A program made the position numbers and the translations under genes. A DNA stretch of 5,330 nucleotides from NCBI GenBank assembly GCA_947632295.1, contig CANROQ010000065.1:1-5330 (forward strand). Reading direction: 5' to 3'. This DNA is from an uncultured Bacilli bacterium (lineage in GTDB: Bacteria > Bacillota_I > Bacilli_A > RF39 > UBA660). Under the pieces are notes generated by a model. It saw nothing but the letters and a program-made list of their open reading frames with translations, was not told the origin of the DNA and ran no database searches. Below are positions 1 to 5,330 of this stretch, one piece after another. Within the stretch, counting starts at the first letter, position 1. Each line of letters begins with the position of its first letter.

Positions 1-13
1 AAAAAATAAAAAC

Positions 14-42
14 TTGACTTATTGTTTTTAAACCTATAAAAT
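14..42 (+). promoter_or_regulatory. Predicted sigma-A promoter of rny
   Basis: The -35 element TTGACT (14-19) is followed after 17 bases by the -10 element TAAAAT (37-42). An overlapping alternative -10, TATAAA (35-40), would leave a 15-base spacer. Transcription would start near 48-50, giving a leader of about 40 bases before the rny ATG. The call rests on consensus match and position only. What lies upstream is outside the window, so read-through from an earlier gene cannot be excluded. Confidence 0.6.
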
Positions 43-88
43 AAAGATAGAACATTTTTATGTTTTGTATAATAAATGGAGGTATATT

Positions 89-1642
89 ATGAATGATATT
101 GCTTTCTCCATTTTAATGGTACTAATTGGAATAATTGTCGGAGTTATAATAATTTTCATTTTTAATTATATAAAAGGAAATTTAGCTTCTAAAAAGGCTG
201 AACTTTTATTAGAAAAAGCAAAAAAAGAAGCCGAAAAATTAAAAAAAGAACAAATTTTAGAGGCCAAAGAAGAATCTTATAAAATCAAAAAAGAAACTGA
301 ACAACTAGTTAAAGAAAAAAAAGATGAAATTAAGGAAATGGAAGAGCGTTTGTTGGTGCGTGAAGGAAATATGGATCGAAGAGACCAAACTTTACAAAAC
401 CGCGAACAAATGCTAGAAGATAAAGAAAATAATTTGATTAACAGACAAAAAGATATCCAAAAAGAACAAGAAAAAGTGGAGGAAATAAAAAAAGAACAAA
501 TTGATTTATTAGAAAAAATTGCCGGTTTTTCGAAAACTCAAGCCAAAGAATTAGTCATGAAAAAAGTAGAGGAAATGATGAGTTTAGAAATTGCTGCCTA
601 TATTAAGGATCGTGAAGCCGAAGCAAAATTAGAGGCCGATAAACTTTCAAAGACGATGTTGATTTCATCGATGCAAAAGTACGCTGGTGATGTTGCTAAC
701 GATCAAACTGTTACAGTTGTAACTTTACCAAATGATGATATGAAAGGTCGTATTATTGGTAGAGAGGGTAGAAATATTCGTACCATTGAAGCTGTAACTG
801 GTGTCGATTTAATTATCGATGATACACCTGAAGCTATTGTATTATCTAGTTTTGATCCTTATCGTAGAGAAATTGCTCGTGTAACAATTGAAACATTGAT
901 AAAAGATGGACGAATTCATCCTACGAGAATTGAAGAATTATATGATAAAACGGCTAAAGAAATGCGTGAAAAAGTTTTAGAGTATGGTCAATCAGCGTTG
1001 TTTGATTTAGGACTTACAAAAATGGAACCAGAATTAATTGAATTAATTGGTAAATTACATTTTCGTACTAGTTATGGTCAAAATGTATTAAAACATTCGA
1101 TTGAAGTTGCGCAAATTGCAGGCATTTTAGCGGCTGAAATTGGCGAAAATCAAAATATGGCTAAACGTGCTGGATTATTACATGATATTGGTAAGGCTAT
1201 CGATCATGAAATGGAAGGAAGCCACGTTTCGATAGGTGCTGAACTTGCCAAAAAATATAAAGAAAGCGATGTTGTAATTAATGCGATTGAATCACATCAT
1301 GGTGACAAACAGGCTAACTATATTATTTCTGAATTAGTCGCTATCGCTGATACTCTATCAGCATCAAGACCAGGTGCAAGAAATGATTCATTAGAAAATT
1401 ATGTTAAACGTTTAGAAGAATTAGAAGCAATTGGAAATGATATTGAAGGTGTAGATAAGACATTTGCTGTTCAAGCCGGTCGTGAACTTCGTGTTATTGT
1501 TAAACCTGACGAAATAGATGATTTAGCAAGTTATAAAATTGCACGTGATATTAAAAGCCGTATTGAAGAACAATTACAATATCCTGGAACTATAAAAGTA
1601 ACTGTTATAAGAGAAATTAGAGCAGTTGAAGAAGCAAAATAG
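89..1642 (+). CDS. rny: Ribonuclease Y (membrane-anchored endoribonuclease)
   Basis: RNase Y makes the initiating endonucleolytic cuts in mRNA turnover and in some RNA maturation in Gram-positive bacteria, working at the inner face of the cytoplasmic membrane. The protein is 517 residues, close to the roughly 520 usual for the family. An N-terminal membrane helix (about 5-27) is followed by a long Lys/Glu-rich coiled coil (about 30-145). The KH RNA-binding domain carries GRIIGREGRN at 220-229. The HD metal-dependent phosphodiesterase domain has H336, the HD pair 365-366 in HDIGK, HH 403-404 and D421. The C-terminus ends in the family-typical TIKVTVIREIRA block. The ATG at 89 is chosen because GGAGG (78-82) sits six bases upstream and translation from it begins directly with the membrane anchor; an in-frame TTG at 65 would place that ribosome binding site inside the gene. 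It is monocistronic, with a promoter at 14-42 and a terminator at its stop codon. All domains are intact and no frameshift is seen. Confidence 0.97.
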   Translation: MNDIAFSILMVLIGIIVGVIIIFIFNYIKGNLASKKAELLLEKAKKEAEKLKKEQILEAKEESYKIKKETEQLVKEKKDEIKEMEERLLVREGNMDRRDQTLQNREQMLEDKENNLINRQKDIQKEQEKVEEIKKEQIDLLEKIAGFSKTQAKELVMKKVEEMMSLEIAAYIKDREAEAKLEADKLSKTMLISSMQKYAGDVANDQTVTVVTLPNDDMKGRIIGREGRNIRTIEAVTGVDLIIDDTPEAIVLSSFDPYRREIARVTIETLIKDGRIHPTRIEELYDKTAKEMREKVLEYGQSALFDLGLTKMEPELIELIGKLHFRTSYGQNVLKHSIEVAQIAGILAAEIGENQNMAKRAGLLHDIGKAIDHEMEGSHVSIGAELAKKYKESDVVINAIESHHGDKQANYIISELVAIADTLSASRPGARNDSLENYVKRLEELEAIGNDIEGVDKTFAVQAGRELRVIVKPDEIDDLASYKIARDIKSRIEEQLQYPGTIKVTVIREIRAVEEAK

Positions 1643-1673
1643 TAATCTTATTTGAAAAAAGATTACTTTTTTT
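1641..1673 (+). terminator. Intrinsic terminator of rny
   Basis: A perfect 9-bp stem, AGTAATCTT (1641-1649) with AAGATTACT (1659-1667), encloses a 9-base loop and runs into seven T residues (1667-1673). The left arm begins at the second base of the rny TAG stop, so there is no untranslated spacer. The stem has only two G-C pairs, in keeping with the AT-rich genome. Confidence 0.85.
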
Positions 1674-1683
1674 AACCAAATAA

Positions 1684-1712
1684 TTGATAATATTGGTGGT
1701 GTATGCTACAAT
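1684..1712 (+). promoter_or_regulatory. Extended -10 promoter of the yqeG-yqeH operon
   Basis: The -35 element TTGATA (1684-1689) and the -10 element TACAAT (1707-1712) are 17 bases apart. TGC at 1704-1706 directly before the -10 is an extended -10 (TGn) element. The start of transcription would fall near 1718-1720, just ahead of the strong ribosome binding site GGGAGG (1726-1731). The leader is therefore short, with no room for a riboswitch. Confidence 0.75.
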
Positions 1713-1737
1713 ATTTATGATAGGTGGGAGGTAATAT

Positions 1738-2262
1738 ATGGAAAAGTACATTCCAGATATGTATCAACAAAGCATATATACAATTGATTATCAAAAATTA
1801 TTAGATAAAGGAATAAAATGTCTTTTATTCGATTTAGATAATACTTTAGCTCCTGTTACCGATAAAAAACCTACTAAAAAATTAAAAGATTTATTTGAGG
1901 AATTAAAAAAGAAAGGTTTCAAAGTTATTATTTTTTCTAATAGTTTAAAAAAACGTATTAAACCATTTAAAGAAGAATTAAATGTCGATTGTTGTGCATC
2001 GGCTAGAAAACCTTCTAAAACTAAATTTTTATTAGTTATGAAAGAATATCAATATAATATAAATGAAGTTGCGATTATAGGTGATCAAATTTTAACTGAT
2101 GTAGTTGGTGGCAACAAAGTTGGTATTTTAACTGTATTAGTAAATCCAATAAGTAATAAAGATTTTATTTTTACTAAAATTAATCGTTTTAGAGAAAAAA
2201 AGATTATGAAAAAATTACGTGATAAAAATCTTTTTTCTAAAGGTAGATATTATGAATTATAA
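1738..2262 (+). CDS. yqeG: YqeG-family HAD superfamily (IIIA) phosphatase
   Basis: This 174-residue protein matches the YqeG family of HAD phosphatases in length and motif order. Motif I is DLDNT (32-36), with D32 the expected nucleophile and D34 the general acid/base. Motif II is S67 in IIFSNS. Motif III is K91 in ARKP. Motif IV is GDQILTD (115-121), with acidic residues that would bind magnesium. The family is related to the mitochondrial phosphatidylglycerophosphate phosphatase Gep4, so a phosphate monoester is the likely substrate, but the substrate of bacterial YqeG is not settled and is not shown here. There is no signal peptide or membrane helix, so it should be cytosolic. The ATG at 1738 lies six bases after GGAGG (1727-1731). 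It is first in an operon with yqeH, and its last 11 bases overlap the start of yqeH, suggesting translational coupling. The same pair is adjacent in Bacillus subtilis. Confidence 0.93.
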   Translation: MEKYIPDMYQQSIYTIDYQKLLDKGIKCLLFDLDNTLAPVTDKKPTKKLKDLFEELKKKGFKVIIFSNSLKKRIKPFKEELNVDCCASARKPSKTKFLLVMKEYQYNINEVAIIGDQILTDVVGGNKVGILTVLVNPISNKDFIFTKINRFREKKIMKKLRDKNLFSKGRYYEL

Positions 2263-3226
2263 ATGTTTAGGATGTGGAATCGTTTTACAAAATAAAGATA
2301 AAAATAGTTTAGGTTATACTAAGGATATTGAAAAAAATTATTGTGAACGTTGTTTTCGAATAAAAAATTACAACGAATATCAAAAAATTGATTTAACTAT
2401 CCATAACTTTTATAAAATAATTGATAAAATTAATCAAACTAATGATTTAGTTTTACTTGTTATAGATATTATGAGTATGGGAAAAGAGTTAAATAAATTA
2501 GTCGAACAATTAAATAGAAAACCATTAGTTGTTATTTCAAAACGCGATATTTTTTCTTATAAAATGCAAGATCAAAAATTATTTAATTTAATAACTTTTT
2601 CTTGTTTGGATAAAATAGCTATAAGTTCAAATAAAAATTATAATTTAGATTTGTTAATGGATAAAATATCACAATATCAAACTAGTAAAAATGTTTTTGT
2701 AGTTGGACTTACTAATTCTGGCAAATCAACTTTAATTAATAAAATTATTTATAATTATACCAATTTAAATTTAAATATTACAACTAGTATGTTACCATCG
2801 ACAACGCTAGATACTATTGATATAACTATAAATGATAATTTAACACTAATTGATACACCAGGTATTATTGATTATGGAAATATTAGTAATTATATAGATA
2901 ATAAAATATTAAAAAAATTACTAATTAAAGATGAAATAAAACCAAAAACTTATCAAATTAAGTGCAAACAATATATTTTAATTGAAGATTTCTTAAAAAT
3001 TGAGTGTTTAGATAATTGTGATATGACTTTTTATATTTCTAATCGTTTAAAAATTGAAAGATTTTTTAAAGATATTGCTTGTATTAATTTAATAAAAAAA
3101 GAAATTGTTACGACTGATAATTGCGATTTAGTAATAAATGGTTTAGGATTTATCGCAATAAATAGAAAAGTCAAATTAAATGTTTATACATATGATGGAT
3201 TAGAAATTTATATAAGAAACAAGTAG
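2252..3226 (+). CDS. yqeH: YqeH, circularly permuted GTPase of 30S ribosome assembly
   Basis: YqeH binds and hydrolyses GTP and is needed for 30S subunit biogenesis in Bacilli. An N-terminal zinc finger has C5-x2-C8 and C31-x2-C34 (CERCF). The GTPase motifs then appear in the permuted order of this family: G4 as SKRD (96-99), G5 as ISS (124-126), G1/P-loop GLTNSGKST (152-160), the family's TTS...P-x-TTLD block (177-187, here MLPSTT), and G3 DTPG (201-204). The G4 motif departs from NKxD. At 324 residues it is shorter than the 366 of B. subtilis YqeH; the missing part seems to be in the C-terminal region after SNRLKIERFF, while the terminal NGLGFIAIN block is kept. The ATG at 2252 is chosen because AAAGGT (2239-2244) lies seven bases before it and translation then opens at the zinc finger; an in-frame GTG at 2219 would add 11 residues lying within yqeG. 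It overlaps yqeG by 11 bases. The codons are extremely AT-rich, giving many Ile, Asn and Lys residues. Confidence 0.93.
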   Translation: MNYKCLGCGIVLQNKDKNSLGYTKDIEKNYCERCFRIKNYNEYQKIDLTIHNFYKIIDKINQTNDLVLLVIDIMSMGKELNKLVEQLNRKPLVVISKRDIFSYKMQDQKLFNLITFSCLDKIAISSNKNYNLDLLMDKISQYQTSKNVFVVGLTNSGKSTLINKIIYNYTNLNLNITTSMLPSTTLDTIDITINDNLTLIDTPGIIDYGNISNYIDNKILKKLLIKDEIKPKTYQIKCKQYILIEDFLKIECLDNCDMTFYISNRLKIERFFKDIACINLIKKEIVTTDNCDLVINGLGFIAINRKVKLNVYTYDGLEIYIRNK

Positions 3227-3239
3227 TTGTTTCTTTTTT
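3214..3239 (+). terminator. Intrinsic terminator of yqeG-yqeH
   Basis: A perfect 9-bp stem pairs AAGAAACAA (3214-3222) with TTGTTTCTT (3227-3235). The four-base loop GTAG (3223-3226) holds the yqeH TAG stop codon, and a T tract follows (3234-3239). The left arm encodes the last residues of YqeH (Arg-Asn-Lys). It ends the operon directly after yqeH, so genes that follow yqeH in B. subtilis (aroE, yqeI, nadD, yqeK) are not co-transcribed here. Confidence 0.82.
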
Positions 3240-3240
3240 C

Positions 3241-3269
3241 TTGATTTTAATTATTATTAAATGTATAAT
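3241..3269 (+). promoter_or_regulatory. Predicted promoter of the HerA-like ATPase gene
   Basis: The -35 element TTGATT (3241-3246), a 17-base spacer and a perfect TATAAT -10 (3264-3269) place the transcription start near 3276. This rules against the in-frame ATG at 3261, which lies in the spacer upstream of the transcription start, and supports the ATG at 3294. A purine-rich ribosome binding region, AAGGTAGGGG (3279-3288), follows at once, leaving a leader of only about 18 bases. Confidence 0.72.
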
Positions 3270-3293
3270 TGTAATAGTAAGGTAGGGGTTTTA

Positions 3294-5066
3294 ATGTTAG
3301 GAAATATAATTGGTTATTATAATAATGAATTATTAGTGAGATTAAGTATTGAATTAGATAAGTTTCAAAGTATTATAAATTTATATGTTATAATTCAAGA
3401 TCAAAATGATAATTATGTTGGAGAAATTACTAATGTTAAAGACAATATTGCATATATATCTTTACTAGGTGAATTTAAAAATGACCGTTTTGTATCAGGT
3501 GTTATTAAGACTCCATCATTTTCGGCAACAATTAAGTTAATTTCTAAAGAAAGAATGAATTTGATAATTGGTTTAAATAACTATTCAGAACGAAACCATT
3601 TGTATTTAGGTGAAAGTGCTTTATATGATGGAGTCAAAATTGGTGTTTCTATCAATGATTTTTTTAGTAATCATTTTGCTATTTTGGGTTCGACTGGTAG
3701 TGGAAAATCTAGTTGTTTAGCTCGTATTTTGCAAAATTTATTTGCTAAACAAACGTCCATTGCTTATAAATCAAGTATTTTTATATTTGATGCTTATGGT
3801 GAATATCACAATTTATTTAAAGCATTAACTAATCGTAGTCAAGAAATTAATTTTAAAACATATACAACAAATACTTATTTTGAAGATACTGATGTTTTAA
3901 AAATTCCTTTATGGCTATTGGGTGTTGATGATTATGCACTACTTTTAGGTGCTGAAAGTCCTAATCAATTACCTATTATTGAAAAAGCCTTAAAATTTGT
4001 AACTATTTTTGCTAAAAAAGATGCAGAAGTTGTCAAATATAAAAATGATGTTATTGCAAGAGCATTATTAGAAATATTATCGAGTGGTAAACCATCTACC
4101 CAAATAAGAGATCAAATATTATCGATACTTTCACGTTATAATACTCAAGAATTAAATTTAGAAACACCAGTTTTTCAACCAGGTTATACTCGTCCATTTA
4201 GACAATGTTTATTAATTGATGCTAGTGGAAAAATTCGTGATATGGAACTAGTCATGACGTTTCTTGAAGGATTTTTAACTGATGATTATGAGATGGTTTT
4301 ACCTGATGGAACATTTATGTATACATTAGATGATTTAAAAGATGCTTTTGATTTTGCTTTAATTTCTGAAGGAAGTTTAAAAAGTGAGAAAGTTTATGAC
4401 GATTCTAATATTCTTAGAATTCGTTTACATGCTCTAGCTAATGGTAAAGAAAAAGTATTTTTTGAATGTCCAGAATATGTTACGAAAACACAATATATTA
4501 GAAATTTATTGACAGCAGAAAATGGTAAAAAAGCACAAATTATTAATTTTAGTATTAACTATGTTGATGACCGCTTAGCTAAAAATATTGTTAAAATTTA
4601 CTCTAAGTTATTATTTGATTATGCTAAAGATGTAAGTAAAAGAAATACTTTGCCATTTCATATTTTCTTAGAGGAAGCCCATCGTTATATTCAAAATGAC
4701 TATGATACTAAAATATTGGGCTATAATATTTTTGATAGAATTTCTAAAGAAGGTCGAAAGTATGGCGTTTTATTAGGACTTATTTCACAAAGACCTTCAG
4801 AATTATCGGAAACAGTTATTTCTCAATGTTCTAATTTTATTGTTTTTAGAATGGCTCATCCACGTGATATAAATTATATAAAAGATTTAATTCCTAATAT
4901 GTCATTAGGTTGGTTAGAAAAGATAAAATATTTACAGCCGGGAACTAGTGTTGCTTTTGGTACAGCTTTTAATATTCCCGTTATGATTAAATTTGAAATG
5001 CCAAATCCAGCTCCTGAAAATAATAGTTGTGATTTAAGTACTATTTGGTTTGTTGATAGAAGATAA
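3294..5066 (+). CDS. HerA-like (DUF87, HerA/FtsK superfamily) ATP-binding protein
   Basis: This 590-residue protein is a P-loop ATPase of the HerA branch, whose members form hexameric rings that translocate DNA. Residues about 1-100 are beta-rich with a VGEI segment, as expected of the HAS-barrel domain. The Walker A motif is GSTGSGKSS (132-140). IFDAYGEY (about 164-171) corresponds to the HerA strand usually reading D-P-H-G-E-Y. A long, mainly helical insertion fills about 200-430. Walker B is FLEEAH (458-463), with E460/E461 as metal-binding and catalytic acids. Residues R482-x5-R488 in RISKEGRKYG are candidate arginine fingers, followed by the sensor-like ISQRPSE (497-503) typical of the family. 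There is no signal peptide or membrane helix. The ATG at 3294 follows a purine-rich ribosome binding site at 3279-3288 and lies downstream of the predicted promoter; starting at 3261 would add 11 residues. It stands alone between its own promoter and terminator. Archaeal HerA works with NurA in DNA end resection, and bacterial HerAs pair with Sir2 or DUF4297 proteins in phage defence, but no such partner is visible here. Its job is therefore undetermined. Confidence 0.9.
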   Translation: MLGNIIGYYNNELLVRLSIELDKFQSIINLYVIIQDQNDNYVGEITNVKDNIAYISLLGEFKNDRFVSGVIKTPSFSATIKLISKERMNLIIGLNNYSERNHLYLGESALYDGVKIGVSINDFFSNHFAILGSTGSGKSSCLARILQNLFAKQTSIAYKSSIFIFDAYGEYHNLFKALTNRSQEINFKTYTTNTYFEDTDVLKIPLWLLGVDDYALLLGAESPNQLPIIEKALKFVTIFAKKDAEVVKYKNDVIARALLEILSSGKPSTQIRDQILSILSRYNTQELNLETPVFQPGYTRPFRQCLLIDASGKIRDMELVMTFLEGFLTDDYEMVLPDGTFMYTLDDLKDAFDFALISEGSLKSEKVYDDSNILRIRLHALANGKEKVFFECPEYVTKTQYIRNLLTAENGKKAQIINFSINYVDDRLAKNIVKIYSKLLFDYAKDVSKRNTLPFHIFLEEAHRYIQNDYDTKILGYNIFDRISKEGRKYGVLLGLISQRPSELSETVISQCSNFIVFRMAHPRDINYIKDLIPNMSLGWLEKIKYLQPGTSVAFGTAFNIPVMIKFEMPNPAPENNSCDLSTIWFVDRR

Positions 5067-5097
5067 AATCAAGTTTTTTAAAAAGCTTGATTTTTTT
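5065..5097 (+). terminator. Intrinsic terminator of the HerA-like gene
   Basis: AAAATCAAG (5065-5073) pairs perfectly with CTTGATTTT (5086-5094). The stem can extend inward by a T-G and several T-A pairs, leaving a small AT loop near 5077-5082. A run of seven T residues (5091-5097) follows. The left arm starts at the second base of the TAA stop, as with rny. Confidence 0.85.
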
Positions 5098-5151
5098 GTA
5101 TAGTTAAAATTAAATTTTTAATACTGTTTTATATATTTTGAATAAAAATTA

Positions 5152-5180
5152 TTGAAAAACATTAAACAAGATGTTAAAAT
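5152..5180 (+). promoter_or_regulatory. Predicted promoter of the prepilin-like gene
   Basis: The -35 element TTGAAA (5152-5157) and the -10 element TAAAAT (5175-5180) are 17 bases apart. TGT at 5172-5174 forms an extended -10. Transcription would start near 5187. A TATAAT at 5182-5187 overlaps the start region but has no suitably spaced -35. The rest of the gap (5098-5151) is plain AT-rich sequence with nothing recognisable. Confidence 0.6.
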
Positions 5181-5211
5181 ATATAATGTAAGATAGGAAG
5201 GATGTATAAAA

Positions 5212-5330
5212 ATGAAAAAAAGAAATGGTTTTACATTAATAGAGTTATTGGCGGTAATAGTAATACTAGCGGTAATTGCTTTAATTGCGGTACCAAGAAT
5301 AATCAAATTATTAGACCAAGCAAGATTAAG
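5212..5330 (+). CDS. Type IV prepilin-like protein, N-terminal fragment (cut by window edge)
   Basis: Only the first 39 codons are present and the frame is open to the window end. They encode a class III (type IV pilin) signal. A short basic leader (MKKRNG) is followed by a prepilin peptidase site between G6 and F7. The motif FTLIE carries the conserved Glu at mature position 5 (E11), then a hydrophobic helix through about residue 27 and a Pro at mature position 22 (P28), both typical of type IV pilins and pseudopilins. Such proteins are cleaved and methylated by prepilin peptidase (PilD/ComC), held in the membrane by this helix, and assembled into pili or competence pseudopili. Whether this is a major pilin, a minor pilin or a ComGC-like competence protein cannot be told without the C-terminal part. 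The ATG at 5212 follows AGGAAGG (5195-5201) at 10 bases; the ATG at 5202 is out of frame. The visible Ala and Val codons (mostly GCG and GTA) look different from those of the upstream genes. Confidence 0.88.
   Translation, partial: MKKRNGFTLIELLAVIVILAVIALIAVPRIIKLLDQARL

Noticed and set aside
68..73. TATAAT just before the rny ribosome binding site, as a second promoter
   Set aside because: Transcription would start at or inside the ribosome binding site, and no spaced -35 is present.
65..88. In-frame TTG upstream start for rny
   Set aside because: It would place the GGAGG ribosome binding site inside the gene and add eight residues before the normal membrane anchor; the ATG at 89 is ideally spaced.
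315..323. Run of eight A then G in rny, resembling an A-AAA-AAG frameshift site
   Set aside because: The reading frame is out of phase with the slippery heptamer, the protein continues normally across it, and such runs are expected in Lys-rich coiled-coil coding sequence.
2219..2251. In-frame GTG upstream start for yqeH
   Set aside because: No good ribosome binding site precedes it, and the extra 11 residues come before the zinc finger with which family members begin.
3261..3293. In-frame ATG upstream start for the HerA-like gene
   Set aside because: It overlaps the promoter spacer and -10 region and lies upstream of the predicted transcription start; the ATG at 3294 has a ribosome binding region just before it.
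5113..5150. Inverted repeat AATTTTTA / TAAAAATT upstream of the prepilin promoter
   Set aside because: It is eight A/T-only pairs with a 22-base loop in very AT-rich sequence, which chance explains; no second copy supports an operator.
5118..5306. A 62-codon open frame on the minus strand
   Set aside because: It is antisense to the prepilin start and its promoter, has no recognisable domain, and its hydrophobic residues mirror the pilin helix. The + strand reading has a ribosome binding site, promoter and family motif.

Overview
This is a strongly AT-rich window from a low-GC Gram-positive bacterium of the Bacillota/Bacilli type, possibly one of the reduced, Tenericutes-like gut lineages. 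The grounds are the rny and yqeG-yqeH genes, AGGAGG-type ribosome binding sites, sigma-A-type promoters and short intrinsic terminators. The four complete genes stop with TAG or TAA only, and all three tryptophans of the HerA-like protein are TGG. Nothing here demands the mycoplasma code in which TGA means Trp, but the window is too short to exclude it. The lineage is an inference; no rRNA or other strong taxonomic marker is present.

Layout: all genes lie on the + strand, in four transcription units. (1) rny (89-1642), the membrane-anchored endoribonuclease RNase Y, has its own promoter and a terminator beginning in its stop codon. (2) yqeG-yqeH (1738-3226) is a two-gene operon with overlapping reading frames. 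YqeG is a HAD-family phosphatase and YqeH a circularly permuted GTPase of 30S ribosome assembly. The unit starts at an extended -10 promoter and ends in a hairpin whose loop contains the yqeH stop codon. (3) A solitary HerA/DUF87-type hexameric ATPase gene (3294-5066) has its own promoter and terminator. (4) After a 145-base gap comes the first 39 codons of a type IV prepilin-like gene (5212 onward), cut by the window edge, with its own promoter and ribosome binding site.

The first half is conserved housekeeping: RNA decay, phosphatase and ribosome assembly. The second half looks more accessory, with a HerA translocase without a visible NurA, Sir2 or nuclease partner and a surface pilin-like protein. 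The longest stretch without a gene is 145 bases. No tRNA, rRNA, CRISPR array, insertion sequence or clear repeat was seen. Nothing in the window by itself establishes a new system. The points most worth following are the partnerless HerA ATPase beside a pilin gene, the shortened YqeH with a degenerate G4 motif, and the habit of embedding terminator hairpins in gene ends.
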